Assembly (NCBI GenBank): GCA_023052935.1
Contig: CM041294.1
Coordinates: 17,428,635 to 17,492,634, forward strand
DNA length: 64,000 nt
DNA from: Piezodorus guildinii
Lineage: Eukaryota > Arthropoda > Insecta > Hemiptera > Pentatomidae
Direction of reading: 5' to 3'
In this document: positions 23,031 through 34,067 of the stretch, piece after piece
Position numbering within the stretch: position 1 is the stretch's first letter
How the letters are laid out: the number at the start of each line of letters is the position of its first letter
Translations under genes and position numbers: made by a program
Notes under the pieces: generated by a model
What the model was told of the DNA's origin: nothing
Databases searched by the model: none
The model's input: only the letters and a program-made list of their open reading frames with translations

Positions 23031-23271
23031 AACTTAAAATTAAGCTGTTCCACATGATTCTTACATCGATGTAAGGAATGGTTTAGAACATTAAATAATA
23101 TTGACATTATTACAGAGTAATCTTATTAAAACGCTATCCATTTACAAAAACTAAATATCTTAGCAGTATGGATTCCGAATATATTTTTTTAATATGAAGT
23201 AATACCTTTATGTACTGTCATGTAATTCTTAAATAACATACTTCATTTCCGATCTAAGTAGTAAATAAAAA

Positions 23272-23995
23272 AAATAATCACTTAGTTTTATCGGCTTTTC
23301 ATCACTCTCTATTAACTTTTAAAAGCTTAAGTATGAGATAATATTTTTTTCTAAAATCTTTAGCTTTCCAACGGTATATCATACATGTATATTACTATTC
23401 TTAAGTTAAAAAATAAAAAAGTGCATTAAAAAAATATTTTTTCAGTTTTCTCCTTTAGTTGTTTTTCAAATTCGCCCAACATGCATATTTAGCTGTTCCA
23501 TATCAAGGCTAACAAGATAATATGGTTATTGGTATAAAATCTACAAAATCAAAGGTACTTTAGAAGAAGGAAATTTAAAATATCGGCATTTAAGCCATGT
23601 GAGACTATTTTAATCAGAATAAAACCTACATAATATTAAAGCCCATTAAATTTTACATCGATATAGCGAGTTTAATGAAAATCGCCGGAAGCGTTTTCGA
23701 GAAAATAGAAAAAAGGTGCAAAATGCATGGTATAAAGTGGCTCGTCTGGTAAGCTCAATTGGATGAAAAAGGTTTTGGAACGTCTCGGGCGTATATTGGT
23801 CTTAAATATAAAAATTTCAGTTTCATAGGACTTACCGTTTCCACCCGGGAGTTACCACACACACACAGACCTTTTTGGGGGACTTGGTTATTTGGACTCA
23901 GGGGACCCTAAAACGTGTATTTCCTGTGAAAACTGAAATTTGAACATTTTCTCAATCGCAATACCTTCCCTTACTATATATAGTAAGTGAAAGTA
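23272..23995 (+). mobile_element. H-family element copy 3, 5'-truncated
   Basis: Begins inside the element (ATCACTTAGTTTTATCGG) and continues to the 3' palindrome TTACTATATATAGTAA and GTGAAAGTA at 23995. The CA microsatellite is short. The first ~170 bp of the family are missing. Confidence 0.8.
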
Positions 23996-24059
23996 ACAAC
24001 ATCTAATGAACTAGTAAACTTAACCTTTTTTAAACATAAATAATTAACACATATTTTTT

Positions 24060-24480
24060 AATAAATAGATAGATAGATAGATAGAAAATAATTTTTATTC
24101 TGGATACATTATATCAACCAAACAATGACCATCTAAATAACCACACGTAAGGTATATTTTTCTTTTGAGACCGATATCTAAGGAAGATGACGTAGAAAGG
24201 AGTCATAAAGAAAACCAATCAGCTGAAAGCCTTTTCATAATGTATTTAGGGTTGTTTACGGGCACCGTTTCATTCCGGCCGGCCATCGCGACCAACAAAC
24301 ACCCTCGCAACGCCACTCCAAGGGCGCCTTATGAATACGCGAAATATTCCGGACCACTTCTTCCGAATAATGGATTCGACGTGGACTATCAACCTTTCAC
24401 AATGCCTTTCAATGATTCAGTTTGCTGTTGCTTTCTGAAGAGTGATGCAGAGGGTAGATAGGTACGAGGGAGGTGGGGGG
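24060..24480. other. (GATA)n, LINE-D tail fragment and an unclassified ORF
   Basis: (AGAT)n at 24068-24086 adjoins a fragment of the LINE-D 3' end (AAAATAATTTTTATTCTGG). An open frame at 24165-24461 on the plus strand is more G+C-rich than its surroundings. I recognise no domain, it has no clear splice sites, and I do not call it a gene. Confidence 0.35.
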
Positions 24481-24805
24481 AGATTAAACATTGATGCTGT
24501 ACCAATGTTGGAAGAGTGCTTAGAAGCCGTACGTGATCTTGAGCGGCATAATTGAAGACCTGGATTCTATGCGGCCTATAGGCCTCTTTGAAGTTATTAA
24601 GAATTTATTAGTTTTTTTTTAGAATAGAAACCGGTATTTACACATTTTTTTGTGAAAAATCATTTTTGATTAAATTCTAGGAAAAAAAAAAAAAATCTTC
24701 AAAAGAGCAGGTCTCAATCAATAAAGCCATTTTCAGTAATCTTAAATACTGAATTTAATTTCAATCTACCAAAAGTTAACCTCTACAGAAAAATGTGGGA
24801 TCACT

Positions 24806-25092
24806 TGTTGCTGGGTAGTTAGCACAACAGCCTCCTATGCCAAAAGTCACGGGTTCAAACCCGCAAGTGGTGCTAAGATTTTATTAATGGGAGTAAAGAA
24901 TCCTTAGTTATGCCGTCTTTCGGAGGAGACGTTAAAGGTGGTCCCGAGCCTGTACGATGTCAGGTACTCGTTAAAGATCCCTATCCTAATAAAACCTGGA
25001 TAGGCCAAATTTAGGACTCCCACTATAGCATCGTCCGATTAGCCATTGTAGCATAAAGTGACGTTAAATAAATAAACAAACAAACAAACCAA
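24806..25092 (+). mobile_element. SINE family 1, copy 1 (full length, tRNA-derived)
   Basis: The head has an A-box-like TGGGTAGTTAGCAC at about 24811 and a B-box GGGTTCAAACCC at 24851-24862, correctly spaced for a tRNA-like promoter. The body contains GGTGGTCCCGAGCCTGTACG and CTGGATAGGCCAAATTTAGG, and the 3' end is (A)AATAAATAAACAAACAAAC. Copies at 21735-21910 (head half) and 54504-54618 (3' half) confirm the family. The 3' tail runs straight into H copy 4. Confidence 0.85.
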
Positions 25093-25930
25093 ATCTGTGT
25101 TTGTGTGTGTGTGTGAATCCGTGTATGTGCCAGTGTGTGTGGTAAGTCTATCACAAAAACAAATATTTTTATTATACTGAAATTTCAAATTTAAGTAAAC
25201 TATACACCTGAGATGTTACAGCAACGTGATCAGCTAACCGGAAGAGGTGTATAACAGTAAGTCCTATGAAAATGAAATTTCATATTTAAGACCAATATGC
25301 GCCCGAGACGTTCCAAAACCTTTTTCATCCAATTGAGCTTACCAGACGAGCCACTTTATACCACGCATTTTGCACCTATTTACGATGTTCACAATAACGG
25401 TTCTGACGATTTTGATAAAACTCGCTATATCGATGTAAAATTTAATGGACTTTAATATCATGTAGGTTTTATTCTACTAAAAATAGTCTGACAGGACTTA
25501 AATGCCGATATTTTAAATTTTCTTTCTCTAAAGTACCTTTAATTTTGTTTATTAAGTATTTAAGTATTTTTAGCATTGGCGAATAGGCTAAATATGCAAG
25601 TTGAACGAATTTGATATACAAAAAAATTAGAAAAGTGTAAACATATTTTTAAACGCAATTTTTGTGTTTTTGAACATAAGTATGTATCTTTAATATACCT
25701 TAGGATTCCTAAATATTTTAGAAAACATATTATTTAATACACGAAAATGAAGAATTATAAAAAGCCGATAAAACTGATTTTTGTAGATAAAAATTTGATA
25801 TACCTACACATGTTTATATCAAAACTTTTTGAAATTAATTCTAAGATCTTTTTTCATCTCTCAGTGTATTTAAAAATTCTTAGATTGATTTGAATAACGG
25901 AGGTAAGTGAGAGTCTTGCGTCACACCAGA
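25093..25930 (-). mobile_element. H-family element copy 4, inverse, 3' end missing
   Basis: Minus-strand copy. Its 5' end is diverged (TCTGGTGTGACGCAAGACTC on the minus strand, ending at 25930) and CACTTACCTCCG is retained. The TG/CA microsatellite area is expanded and a neighbouring block (the GAAATTTCANATTTAAG region) is duplicated at 25175-25260. The terminal palindrome is absent, replaced by the SINE boundary. Confidence 0.75.
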
Positions 25931-26055
25931 TTTTGTGATCAAATAAAATTTACAATGATACTAGACTACTAGAATGAAAAAAAAAAAATCATTATTTAAT
26001 ATTCTAAAAAGGTGAAATATCATTTCAAAACGTATTTTATTTATTTTACATTTAG

Positions 26056-26834
26056 GTGCCGTGTACCACAACATTAGGTTAGAGGCACCGTTTGTTGTAT
26101 TAATTACAATTTTTTGGATAAATTAATCTTTTTGATGAATTCTATAACTGCATTGTGGAACTTCCTGTCATCTCCGAGTAGTTGTTGTAGCTGGAGCCCG
26201 TCATACCATTTTTTCTCCTTTCTTCTTGGTATCTGATTACAGCTCTACCATTATGTGTTTTGCTGTGACTTTTACCTTACAGTGTTCACATATTGGTGGA
26301 TATTGTGCCTTCCAATAAATGACTGTATGTGAGCATTGTGTGCCCTATTCCCCAGTCTGGTTAACACTAATTGATCCCTTCTTTGGCCTGAGATGAGGTT
26401 CCAGGGTGTCGCGTGGGTTCTAATTGATTTGAGCAAGTTGCTTTCCATTACTTCCTGCCAATTCCGGTCCCAAGCTTCCTTAGTTTCCTTTCTTACTTTT
26501 GACTTGAAGTCGGGCAAGGGAATGGAAATTGGGGAACTGGAAAGAGGGTACAGGCCTCTTTAGCAGCATTATCCGCTATATCATTCCCCTCTATGCCTGC
26601 GTGCTCTGGTTAATATTAAACATTAATGGTTAACATTAACAGCTTGGTTTTTTTCTTATGGTTTCAATAAGAGTAAAAATGTTTGATAAGATGTAATTGT
26701 TATTTATTTTATTTTTACTGATGCTATTGAGGGCCGATAGGGAGCCTGAACATATTAAAAAGTCATCACAGTTATTCATACATAATATTTTCAAAACGTA
26801 GGTAATCTCTCTGGTTATGAATAATAAAACATTA
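26056..26834 (-). pseudogene. RNase H region and C-terminus of a LINE, decayed
   Basis: The minus strand reads DFLICSGSLSALNSISKN (the usual CSDS carries D-to-G), then after frame breaks EHAGIEGNDIADNAAKEA, the H and D motif of RNase H. The next frame (26517-26272) carries WNLISGQRRDQLVLTRL, a common LINE C-terminal block. A 3' UTR with TACACGGCACC closes the copy near 26056. RT and endonuclease are absent. This older element lies immediately beside the LINE-A insertion at 26851-27350, which appears to have landed within it. Confidence 0.75.
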
Positions 26835-26850
26835 ATAGACATCCGAATTT

Positions 26851-27350
26851 TCAATCCAAAGTCCTCCGTACAATAGTAAATGCTCCTTATTATGTCTCCA
26901 ATTATACCTTGCACCACGACCTTAATGTTCCATTTATTTCAGACCTAATCCCATCCAAATTTTCCAAATTCCACCAGAACCTCATTCATCATCCTAATCC
27001 TTTAGCTCAATCCCTATCCAGCTCCACTCATCCATACAACCCACCTAGAAGGTTGAAACGGCAGTGGCCCCGCGACCTTTTGTAAATATATTGGAGTTCT
27101 AGCACTGGCTAGATTCTCCACTCAATGTGATGTATGTATGAGTGTGTGTATGTGTATATAGGTATAAGTGAATTATTGACTTTTGTATTGATTCATTATT
27201 GTGTATATATTTTATTTTATTTTATGTTGTGTAAATATTGTATGAATGTAGTATGTATGATATCATTCAGCACTACTATTAATGTCCAAATTGGGACAGA
27301 TTGTAAAATTTTCTCAATAAAAATTGTTGTTGATAAGAAAAAAAATAAAA
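26851..27350 (+). mobile_element. LINE-A copy flanked by a perfect 16-bp target-site duplication
   Basis: AATAGACATCCGAATT occurs exactly at 26835-26850 and 27351-27366. The insert starts inside codons for FQSKVLRTIVNAPYYV and stays open to the TAA at 27083-27085 (HPYNPPRRLKRQWPRDLL). A 3' UTR follows, with a CTCAATAAAAATTG signal and a short A-rich tail. The strongly 5'-truncated copy with clean duplication is a textbook target-primed insertion. The plus ORF at 27134-27355 is UTR. Confidence 0.95.
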
Positions 27351-27839
27351 AATAGACATCCGAATTAATATTGATCTCTTTTCCTTGATGAAGTTGAGCA
27401 ATAAGATAATTGCACTTAATTTTTTTAAGTTCATAGTAAAATATACATGAGCTTATAGACTGGCACTCTTGGTAGACATAACTATCAATTTGCACAGTGA
27501 AACTGTCGCTGCATTAGTGAGATGAAAACTCTAACCTAGCCCTTCGCCAATATTTTAGAGTTGCAACTACAATATTTTATAAGGGAAAGTCGTTGAGCTA
27601 CTTAAAGTGAATATCTCTTTAATTAATAAACTTTATGTGATAATCTTATGAAGATACATAAAATACGGTCGGTTCATAACAACACTTAGTGACGGTCCTA
27701 CAATTCCTTACTAAGTGCAGTAATTTGTTAGACGGTCTTAGGGAGGACGAATCTCTCTAATTAAAGCTAAGATGTAGTGATCTATGCACAAAGAGAGGCT
27801 TTGCATTAACATAGCTGAGCATAGGGAATCCGTGTAAAC

Positions 27840-28200
27840 CTGAGAGGCGGGCTAAGTAAGAAAATTAATAAGAGGCTGGGGTCTAATCTCCGGCAGCTGG
27901 GGACCATTAGTCTAATTTGTAGGGCTGACCCACAATCCTAGTTCTCGTAGTCCCTGTCTCTCCTTCAACGTCTTTCCGACCGGATTTAGTTATATCGTGT
28001 CCGGGGAAATTCATTAATAATTTATATATAATCAAAAAATATTAAATTTAGAAATTAAAATATCAAAAGTACCAGTCCTACTGGCTTGAACGGTTGACAT
28101 ACACGCTTTTAAGAATGAGGACCTAGTTTATTTCTTTAAATGTTTTGGAGAAAAACGACCAGACTTTTTAAAATGACTATTAATTCAAATTTTACTCTCA
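27840..28200. other. Unique, slightly G+C-richer stretch
   Basis: No repeat or ORF match. 27840-28020 is less AT-rich than average and contains no frame with recognisable domains. 27367-27840 may hold more of the broken RNase H LINE but I could not align it. Confidence 0.3.
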
Positions 28201-28304
28201 CTTAGGGTAGGGCAGGGCTTGTTGAGCAATTTTTCACTTGAGCGGATAAAGCCCCTCAATGATAAGTCTCACTGTGTTTTTAAGCGGCTTGATGGATTCG
28301 TAAC

Positions 28305-29740
28305 AAATCCCTTAGCAAAGGTTTCCATAGTAATTTTTTTTGTAAGAAGTCGAATTTCAGCGTTAGAGCTATTGGGTTGTGTCACATGAAATGTCCGTTT
28401 TTATTCAAGGTAAAGGATTTTTATTAAAAATACGATATGAAAACAAGATAATTTATTCGAAGTATTTACCTTCTTCTTTTTTTTTACTTATTTTTCCCAA
28501 CGTGACACCAACTTTTTTATCCCCGAACTGAAAAACTCTGAGCTTTAAAGTGAAACAAAATCTGAAAAGGCACTTTTCACTTGATCATCATTTTCAAAAA
28601 GTTTTCTTTTGACGAAGTTGTATAAATTCCTGAACAGGTGGTAATATGTTGGAGACAAGTCGGGAGAATATGGCGGGTGCGGAAGAACTTCGTAGCCCAG
28701 TTCTTTCAATTTTTGCACGGTATGTTTTGAAACATGGGGTCTTGCTGCCGCTCAGTGAGATCATGAGGTACTCATGTATCGAGAATTAATTAACACTCCA
28801 TTCCCCAAACGCCTTGAAAATATTTCTAGCGGCATCAGCTGCTGAATGGCCAAGTTTAAACTCGTACAAAAATATTACTCGAAAATCGCGTGTTTCCATG
28901 TTCATATTTGGAGGTATACTAAAAAGTGGGTAATTGATTGGGAAGCTAATGTTTATAATACAAAGGTATAGGATTAGTAACTGTTTACTTTAAATATGTA
29001 AACATTCGGAAGAAAACAACAAATCCCTTAGCAAAGGTTTCCATAGTAATTGTTTTTGTAAGAAGTCGAATTTCAGCGTTAGAGCTATTGGGTTGTGTCA
29101 CATGAAATGTCCGTTTTTATTCAAGGTAAAGGATTTTTATTAAAAATACGATATGAAAACAAGATAATTTATTCGAAGTATTTACCTTCTTCTTTTTTTT
29201 TACTTATTGTTCCCAACGTGACACCAACTTTTTTATCCCCGAACTGAAAAACTCTGAGCTTTAAAGTGAAACAAAATCTGAAAAGGCACTTTTCACTTGA
29301 TCATCATTTTCAAAAAGTTTTCTTTTGACGAAGTTGTATAAATTCCTGAACAGGTTGTAATATGTTGGAGACAAGTCGGGAGAATATGGCGGGTGCGGAA
29401 GAACTTCGTAGCCCAGTTCTTTCAATTTTTGCACGGTATGTTTTGAAACATGGGGTCTTGCTGCCGCTCAGTGAGATCATGAGGTACCCATGTATCGAGA
29501 ATTAATTAACACTCCATTCCCCAAACGCCTTGAAAATATTTCTAGCGGCATCAGCTGCTGAATGAATGGCCAAGTTTAAACTCGTACAAAAATATTACTC
29601 GAAAATCGCGTGTTTCCATGTTCATATTTGGAGGTATACTAAAAAGTGGGTAATTGATTGGGAAGCTAATGTTTATAATACAAAGGTATAGGATTAGTAA
29701 CTGTTTACTTTAAATATGTAAACATTCGGAAGAAAACAAC
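28305..29740. repeat. Tandem duplication of a ~718-bp segment
   Basis: 28305-29020 (716 bp) and 29021-29740 (720 bp) are nearly identical. Differences seen are a few substitutions and a 4-bp GAAT addition near 29562. The unit contains about 67 bp of the outer transposon plus most of the mariner. The junction AGAAAACAAC|AAATCCC at 29020 shows direct head-to-tail joining. Confidence 0.93.
28372..29020 (-). pseudogene. Internally deleted mariner, duplicate 1 (one TIR)
   Basis: Coding trace on the minus strand from the ATG at 28905 to the stop at 28489. The N-terminal HTH region (METRDFRVIFLYEFKLGHSA, AARNIFKAFGEWSVN) is joined by an internal deletion to the C-terminal part: ARPHVSKHTVQKLKELGYEV, LPHPPYSPDLSPTYYHLF and SGIKKLVSRWEK. 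The third catalytic D (YSPDL) remains. The second (normally DN-RPH) reads A, and the first is deleted. The frame shifts once, and a stop follows DFVSL. It has the TIR TTGGGTTGTGTCACATGAAA at 28372 beside TA. The opposite TIR was lost at the duplication junction. Confidence 0.88.
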
Positions 29741-29809
29741 AGAGACCTGCAAAAACCTTTATGTATTTCAGAAACTATAAAAACGGACATTTCATGTGAA
29801 ACAACCCAG
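29088..29809 (-). pseudogene. Internally deleted mariner, duplicate 2 (both TIRs, TA-flanked)
   Basis: A 722-bp copy with the left TIR at 29088 and the inverse right TIR ending at 29809 (inverse reads CTGGGTTGTTTCACATGAAA). It is flanked by TA at 29086-29087 and 29810-29811, the Tc1/mariner target. The transposase trace (about 29625 to 29205, minus) is as in duplicate 1, but a 4-bp insertion in the HTH part adds a frameshift. It cannot encode transposase; with both TIRs it has the structure of a MITE. Confidence 0.9.
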
Positions 29810-30797
29810 TATTTTAATGCAGGAAGTCAAGTTTGCTCAATGTACCCCATAGGTGAGGTAAGTTGAGCACTAAGAATGTCTAACCAAACCATGGGTTCAA
29901 TTTCGACTACAAATAAAGTAAAATATGTGTTTAACAATTAGCTCTATATTTATCGTCTTTTAGTGACAGAACGACAAAATTAAAAGTAATTTTCATTGGA
30001 AAATTAACCAAAACTAGAATCAATAAAAAATTATCGAATCTTAAGAATAACTTCAACATTAGATTCAGTCTTACTATTTAAAATCTAACTCAAATGTTTA
30101 TATTATTACTCCTATGGCTAATACGTGTATCTTAAAAAAAAAAATAATAATAATATTTGAAACTTAATGATCATTGCCACTCTTGCAATCAAGAACAACT
30201 TGTAGTTTTCTTTTTGTAAAACCGCATCCTAATAAAAAATACAACATTTATTACTAAAGTTGTTTGAGTCGTGAGGTAAGTTGAGCAACTATAGCTCAAC
30301 TAACCCCAACCATAATTATACCCAGAACAATTCCACATATGAAAAGTAAAATAATTCTCTGAGACTAACAATTACACGATTAAAATCCGATAAAAATTGA
30401 CTAATACAGACGAAAACTTTTATTACGTTTATACTTTTTGGTCACAAAATAAACAAAGCACAAGAGCGCTTCACTCGCTCATCCAACCACCACTAGCGAT
30501 CTCGGTGTGATCATCCTTCCTACGACTCTTTCTTTCCACAATAAGATATTACAATTGTTCAACTTGCCCCTATGCTCAACTAGTCCCGCTCTACCCTACC
30601 TATACAAGGTGTTTCGTATTTACACGGCACTCCTTTAGGTATATGTTCACTAACACAAAATAAATAAAAAAGTTCATATTAGCACGCCTCAAACTCGTTT
30701 ATTAAAGATATAATAAAGTCTAAGGATTTATTATTTATTTACTTCATTCAAACTGACTTTTAAAAGTTTAACGTGTTTAATACTAATTAAGAGTTCC

Positions 30798-31179
30798 ATA
30801 AATATTAGGCCGTTCTACAAAAGAAATCTTTGATATATTTTTTTAAACAATTTATTTAATTTCCAGTCATCGCAACGTTTCAGCCTCTAGGGCCATTCTC
30901 AAGCTTCATGCATATCCATGTTACATATCAATTCATTTCACCGCTTATCAGCAGCGTCGTCATAATGTTTTAAAAGTATTATTTTTCAAAAAAACTCTAC
31001 AGTTTTCGGCCGTCTTTTAGGTGTTCTCATGTTCAGTCGCTCATTGATATGTATTATGGATATGCATGAAGCTTGGAAATAGCCCTAGAGGCTGAAACAT
31101 TGCAATGACTGGAATTAAATAAATTGTTTAAAAAAAAAAAATATCCAAGATTTCTTTTGTAGAACGGCCTAATATTTAT
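30798..31179. mobile_element. Foldback element, 382 bp, TIRs ~120 bp
   Basis: The ends ATAAATATTAGGCCGTTCTA are exact inverses. The arms also share AAAAGAAATCTT, AACAATTTATTTAATT and the CAACGTTTCAGCCTCTAGGG-type module followed by a GCTTCATGCATATCC block. The spacer is about 130 bp and non-coding. Non-autonomous, of unknown superfamily. Confidence 0.88.
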
Positions 31180-31404
31180 CGGACAAATATTCAACCAAAA
31201 GAACAATTACGACAATGATGAGAAGAACTAATTAAGAGATTTTAATCCCCTCATGAACAAATGAACGATAAGCAATGACAGTAGTTGCTGATCTGTTTGT
31301 CTTGTTCTTTGTGTATTATCGCTGTATTTATCATCATTTGTTTCTGTGTCTTTTAGTGTGAGTGAATACTGTGACCATTCAATTTTTACACCATATATTT
31401 ATTC

Positions 31405-31600
31405 ACTTATGCAAAACAAACAGACATGCGTTTAACATATGGTGTGATCCATAGAAATGGTGCTTTTGCTGCTTTGAAAATATCGTGAAAAATTTCTAAA
31501 CTAAGAATACCAAATCGTGATACGTTTGAGGCCATTGATAGACGATTTAGAGATAATGGTACGACAAAGATTTCGACGGCTGCAAACGAACAGTCGCACA
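31405..31600 (+). pseudogene. Possible DUF4817-like helix-turn-helix remnant
   Basis: The plus strand reads MRLTYGVIHRNGAFAALKIS, stop, then KISKLRIPNRDTFEAIDRRF and RDNGTTKIS. The pattern of a small N-terminal HTH followed by (P)NR-TF-AI-RRLR-TG resembles DUF4817-type domains of insect transposon-linked proteins. One internal stop is present. The assignment rests on motif memory and is tentative. Confidence 0.35.
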
Positions 31601-31785
31601 AAATTGATATTTCATATTTAAGACAACCATATGCCCGAGATGTATGTTGCAGCTGTCTTTTCACTATAATCGACTAACCGAAAGTTATACTTTTTACAGT
31701 GCATTTTGTACCTTTTTACGATATTTGATTGAACTCGCCGAATGGATGTAAAATTTAATAGGCTTCATAAAAGAAGTTGAAACCA
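31600..31785 (-). mobile_element. H-family fragment
   Basis: The inverse matches the middle of the H family: AAATTGATATTTCATATTTA, GCCCGAGATGT, GCATTTTGTACCTTTTTACG and ATGTAAAATTTAATAGGCTT. Both ends are missing and it is well diverged. Confidence 0.65.
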
Positions 31786-32029
31786 TGAATGAAAGGAAGT
31801 TGCTGACAAGGGAACAATAAGGAATAATCATCGCCATATTAGAAAGAGAATTAAATAGCTATCCTCTATATTATAAATATCCAATCATATTTGATCCATG
31901 GTTATAACTATTTTAAGATAATTATATCAACGATCCTTCGTGAAAAGTTAATCAAAACTACTTTTTATGATTTTTATTTTCCGATATTTCTACGTAACCT
32001 AACTCTACGTGTATATTGGAATATTATTA

Positions 32030-32770
32030 CTTTAGTAGAAACGCTACTACTAAATTGGTACACTCTTTGGAAAATTCGTTTAAATCACGACAAATCAAAA
32101 CACGTAACGTTCACACTACGACAAAACTCTTGCCCACCAATTCTTATCGACAACAACCAAATTCCTCAGACCATCTCTAGACCATCAAATTCCTAGGACT
32201 GACACTCGATCGAAGGATGATTTGGGGCCCACATGTCAAGATAAAATACAGACTATTGACCACCGACTGGAAGTACTATATTCTCTTTTACCTAAATCAT
32301 CAAAATTAAATATTAGACAAAAACTGAATACATGCACTTACCTACTTAAGCCAATATGGACTTACGCTTCACAAATTTTTGGTTCAGCAAAAAAGACTCA
32401 CTTAGAAAAACTGCAATCATTTCAATCTAAAATTGTAAGACTCATAACGACAGCTTCTTAGTACGTAAATACATACGGACTTACAACAACCAACAGTTGA
32501 CCAACCCATACGAACACTCTATTATCGTTTTCACAGTAAACTTAAGGACATAACAATAGACTGATGAACGATATGTCAATAGCTGAAATGCCAGTCAAAA
32601 GAAGGCCAGAGAGACGCTGATGAAAGACCTCCTCTGCCTAATTAAAGCCTAGGAAGGGGGTGCTGCTGGGCATTTTCCTTTCCTATCATGTCTGATCTCA
32701 CATTGTATAGCACATTTGCTGATTGTCAGATGTGAATGTTCTGACAGGCGTGAATAAAGTTATGAAGAGA
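32030..32770 (+). pseudogene. LINE-C (Jockey-clade) 3' part
   Basis: Two overlapping frames encode the post-palm region: TLWKIRLNHDKSKHVTFTLR, then after a frameshift NIRQKLNTCTYLLKPIWTYA, SQIFGSAKKTHLEKLQSFQS and KIVRLITTAS followed by a stop. Further C-terminal traces (about 32460-32640) are broken. AATAAAG and a short A-rich tail close the copy near 32770. Same family as the minus-strand copy at 57228-58990. Confidence 0.78.
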
Positions 32771-32809
32771 GAAAAAAAAAGAAATCTAGTTTTCTTTTGA
32801 AGCTTGCTT

Positions 32810-33420
32810 TATATTTAATTGCTCTTATACAATTGTCGACATAGCCGAATTATAATTATAAAACATTACAAGGATAAATAATAAATCAAGTTCAAATATG
32901 CATTTTTGACTCACTGCTGTTAATATCAAACTAGTCTTGAACAAAAATGCCTTCGAGGAATTTATAATTGAATTTCCTTTAGGATAAATGTATTCAACCG
33001 CCGATAAATTGAATTCAGGTGCTTTCAATAAATAATTTTGAATTTGTGCCGCCAAAGGAGGGCGAATAGTCAATTAGCAACGGTTGCCGAAGAGAAATGA
33101 TGAAAGAGAGGGAGCTTGCATAATTGATGAGGGCTGGAACTGATTTGTACCTCGCTGGAATCCCGCCCAAACCGTGTCCCGCCGGCGGGAACACCGCTCC
33201 TCCCGCTCAACATCCCCGCTGTTTACATCCTCTCTAACTTATTCATGAGCCGATGGGCTTCCGCGGCCTCCAGGACTTCCTGAACCCTTGTCTGCTGGAG
33301 GGGGTAGGCTGGCTTAGCCAAAGATCTAAAATTTATCGGAAAACAAAGGGCTGATAGATATTTCGAAATAGAAAAGAGGAGGCGTTAAAAAGTTAATTTT
33401 GGATAAATCAGATTTCCTTA
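32810..33420. other. Unique island, candidate conserved non-coding DNA
   Basis: Repeat-free, with a G+C-rich core at about 33130-33300. The minus ORF at 32825-33073 has no domain. The sequence character differs clearly from the neighbouring LINE debris. A regulatory role is a guess. Confidence 0.3.
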
Positions 33421-33429
33421 TAATAAGAA

Positions 33430-34060
33430 TGGGATATTGAATATCTCTTTATATATAGAATGACATCGTGATTCATGGTTGCCGCTAACTCCTTCTAAAC
33501 TACAGACGGATTTTAATACGGTTTTCAATATCATTCTGGGCATTATTTACTGAAAGATTATAACTTGAATACATGACAAATAATTATAAAGGAAAATTAA
33601 GTTTTCTCTAATCTAGCTATCAAAACATTATTCCTGAATAATGAGTTGTAATGTAGACACATAATATACCTTTGGAACACGCAAGATTCGCCAATAAAAT
33701 ATCTAAAAGTTAATAGAATGATATTTAATGCCCTTAAACTTATTAACATATGCCATTTGTAATGATGTAATGAGGGGGGTTAAGGTGATTCAGTGTTGCC
33801 TACATACAGCACCGTAAAAGGCATATTCTTCCATAGGGTGCCAGCGATTTTACAAACAATATTACTTGCAAAATTTACGCAAGTTGTAGTAATTCCATTA
33901 ACGAACAAGGTTATTAATCATTTATAGAATATTTTTTAAATTACTTTATTTAGAAATAATACAATCTGCCACTACCTTGGGAAATGAGCATTAATGCTGT
34001 AAGAAATTATTTATTCCATGTGTGCGGAGTATAATACAAAAATCATTTGATTATTATTTT
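33430..34060. other. No gene; short shared repeat
   Basis: 33478-33545 resembles 36115-36183 (GCTAA-TCCTTCTAAAC and a TTCTGGGCAT-like end). The remainder is featureless. Confidence 0.4.
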
Positions 34061-34067
34061 TTTTTTT

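Larger units (their letters stand above)
28203..30598. mobile_element. TIR DNA transposon hosting a nested mariner
   Basis: The left end TAGGGTAGGGCAGGGCTTGT and the inverse of the right end TAGGGTAGAGCGGGACTAGT match at 22 of 26 positions including the following TGAGCA. Internal GTGAGGTAAGTTGAGCA motifs recur at about 29855 and 30271. No transposase of its own is readable. Removing the nested, partly duplicated mariner tract (about 1.4 kb) leaves roughly 1 kb of host element, so it is probably non-autonomous. No clear target duplication seen. Superfamily unassigned. Confidence 0.7.

Noticed and set aside
24165..24461. 98-codon ORF as a host gene
   Set aside because: No recognisable domain, no splice or promoter evidence; only somewhat G+C-rich.
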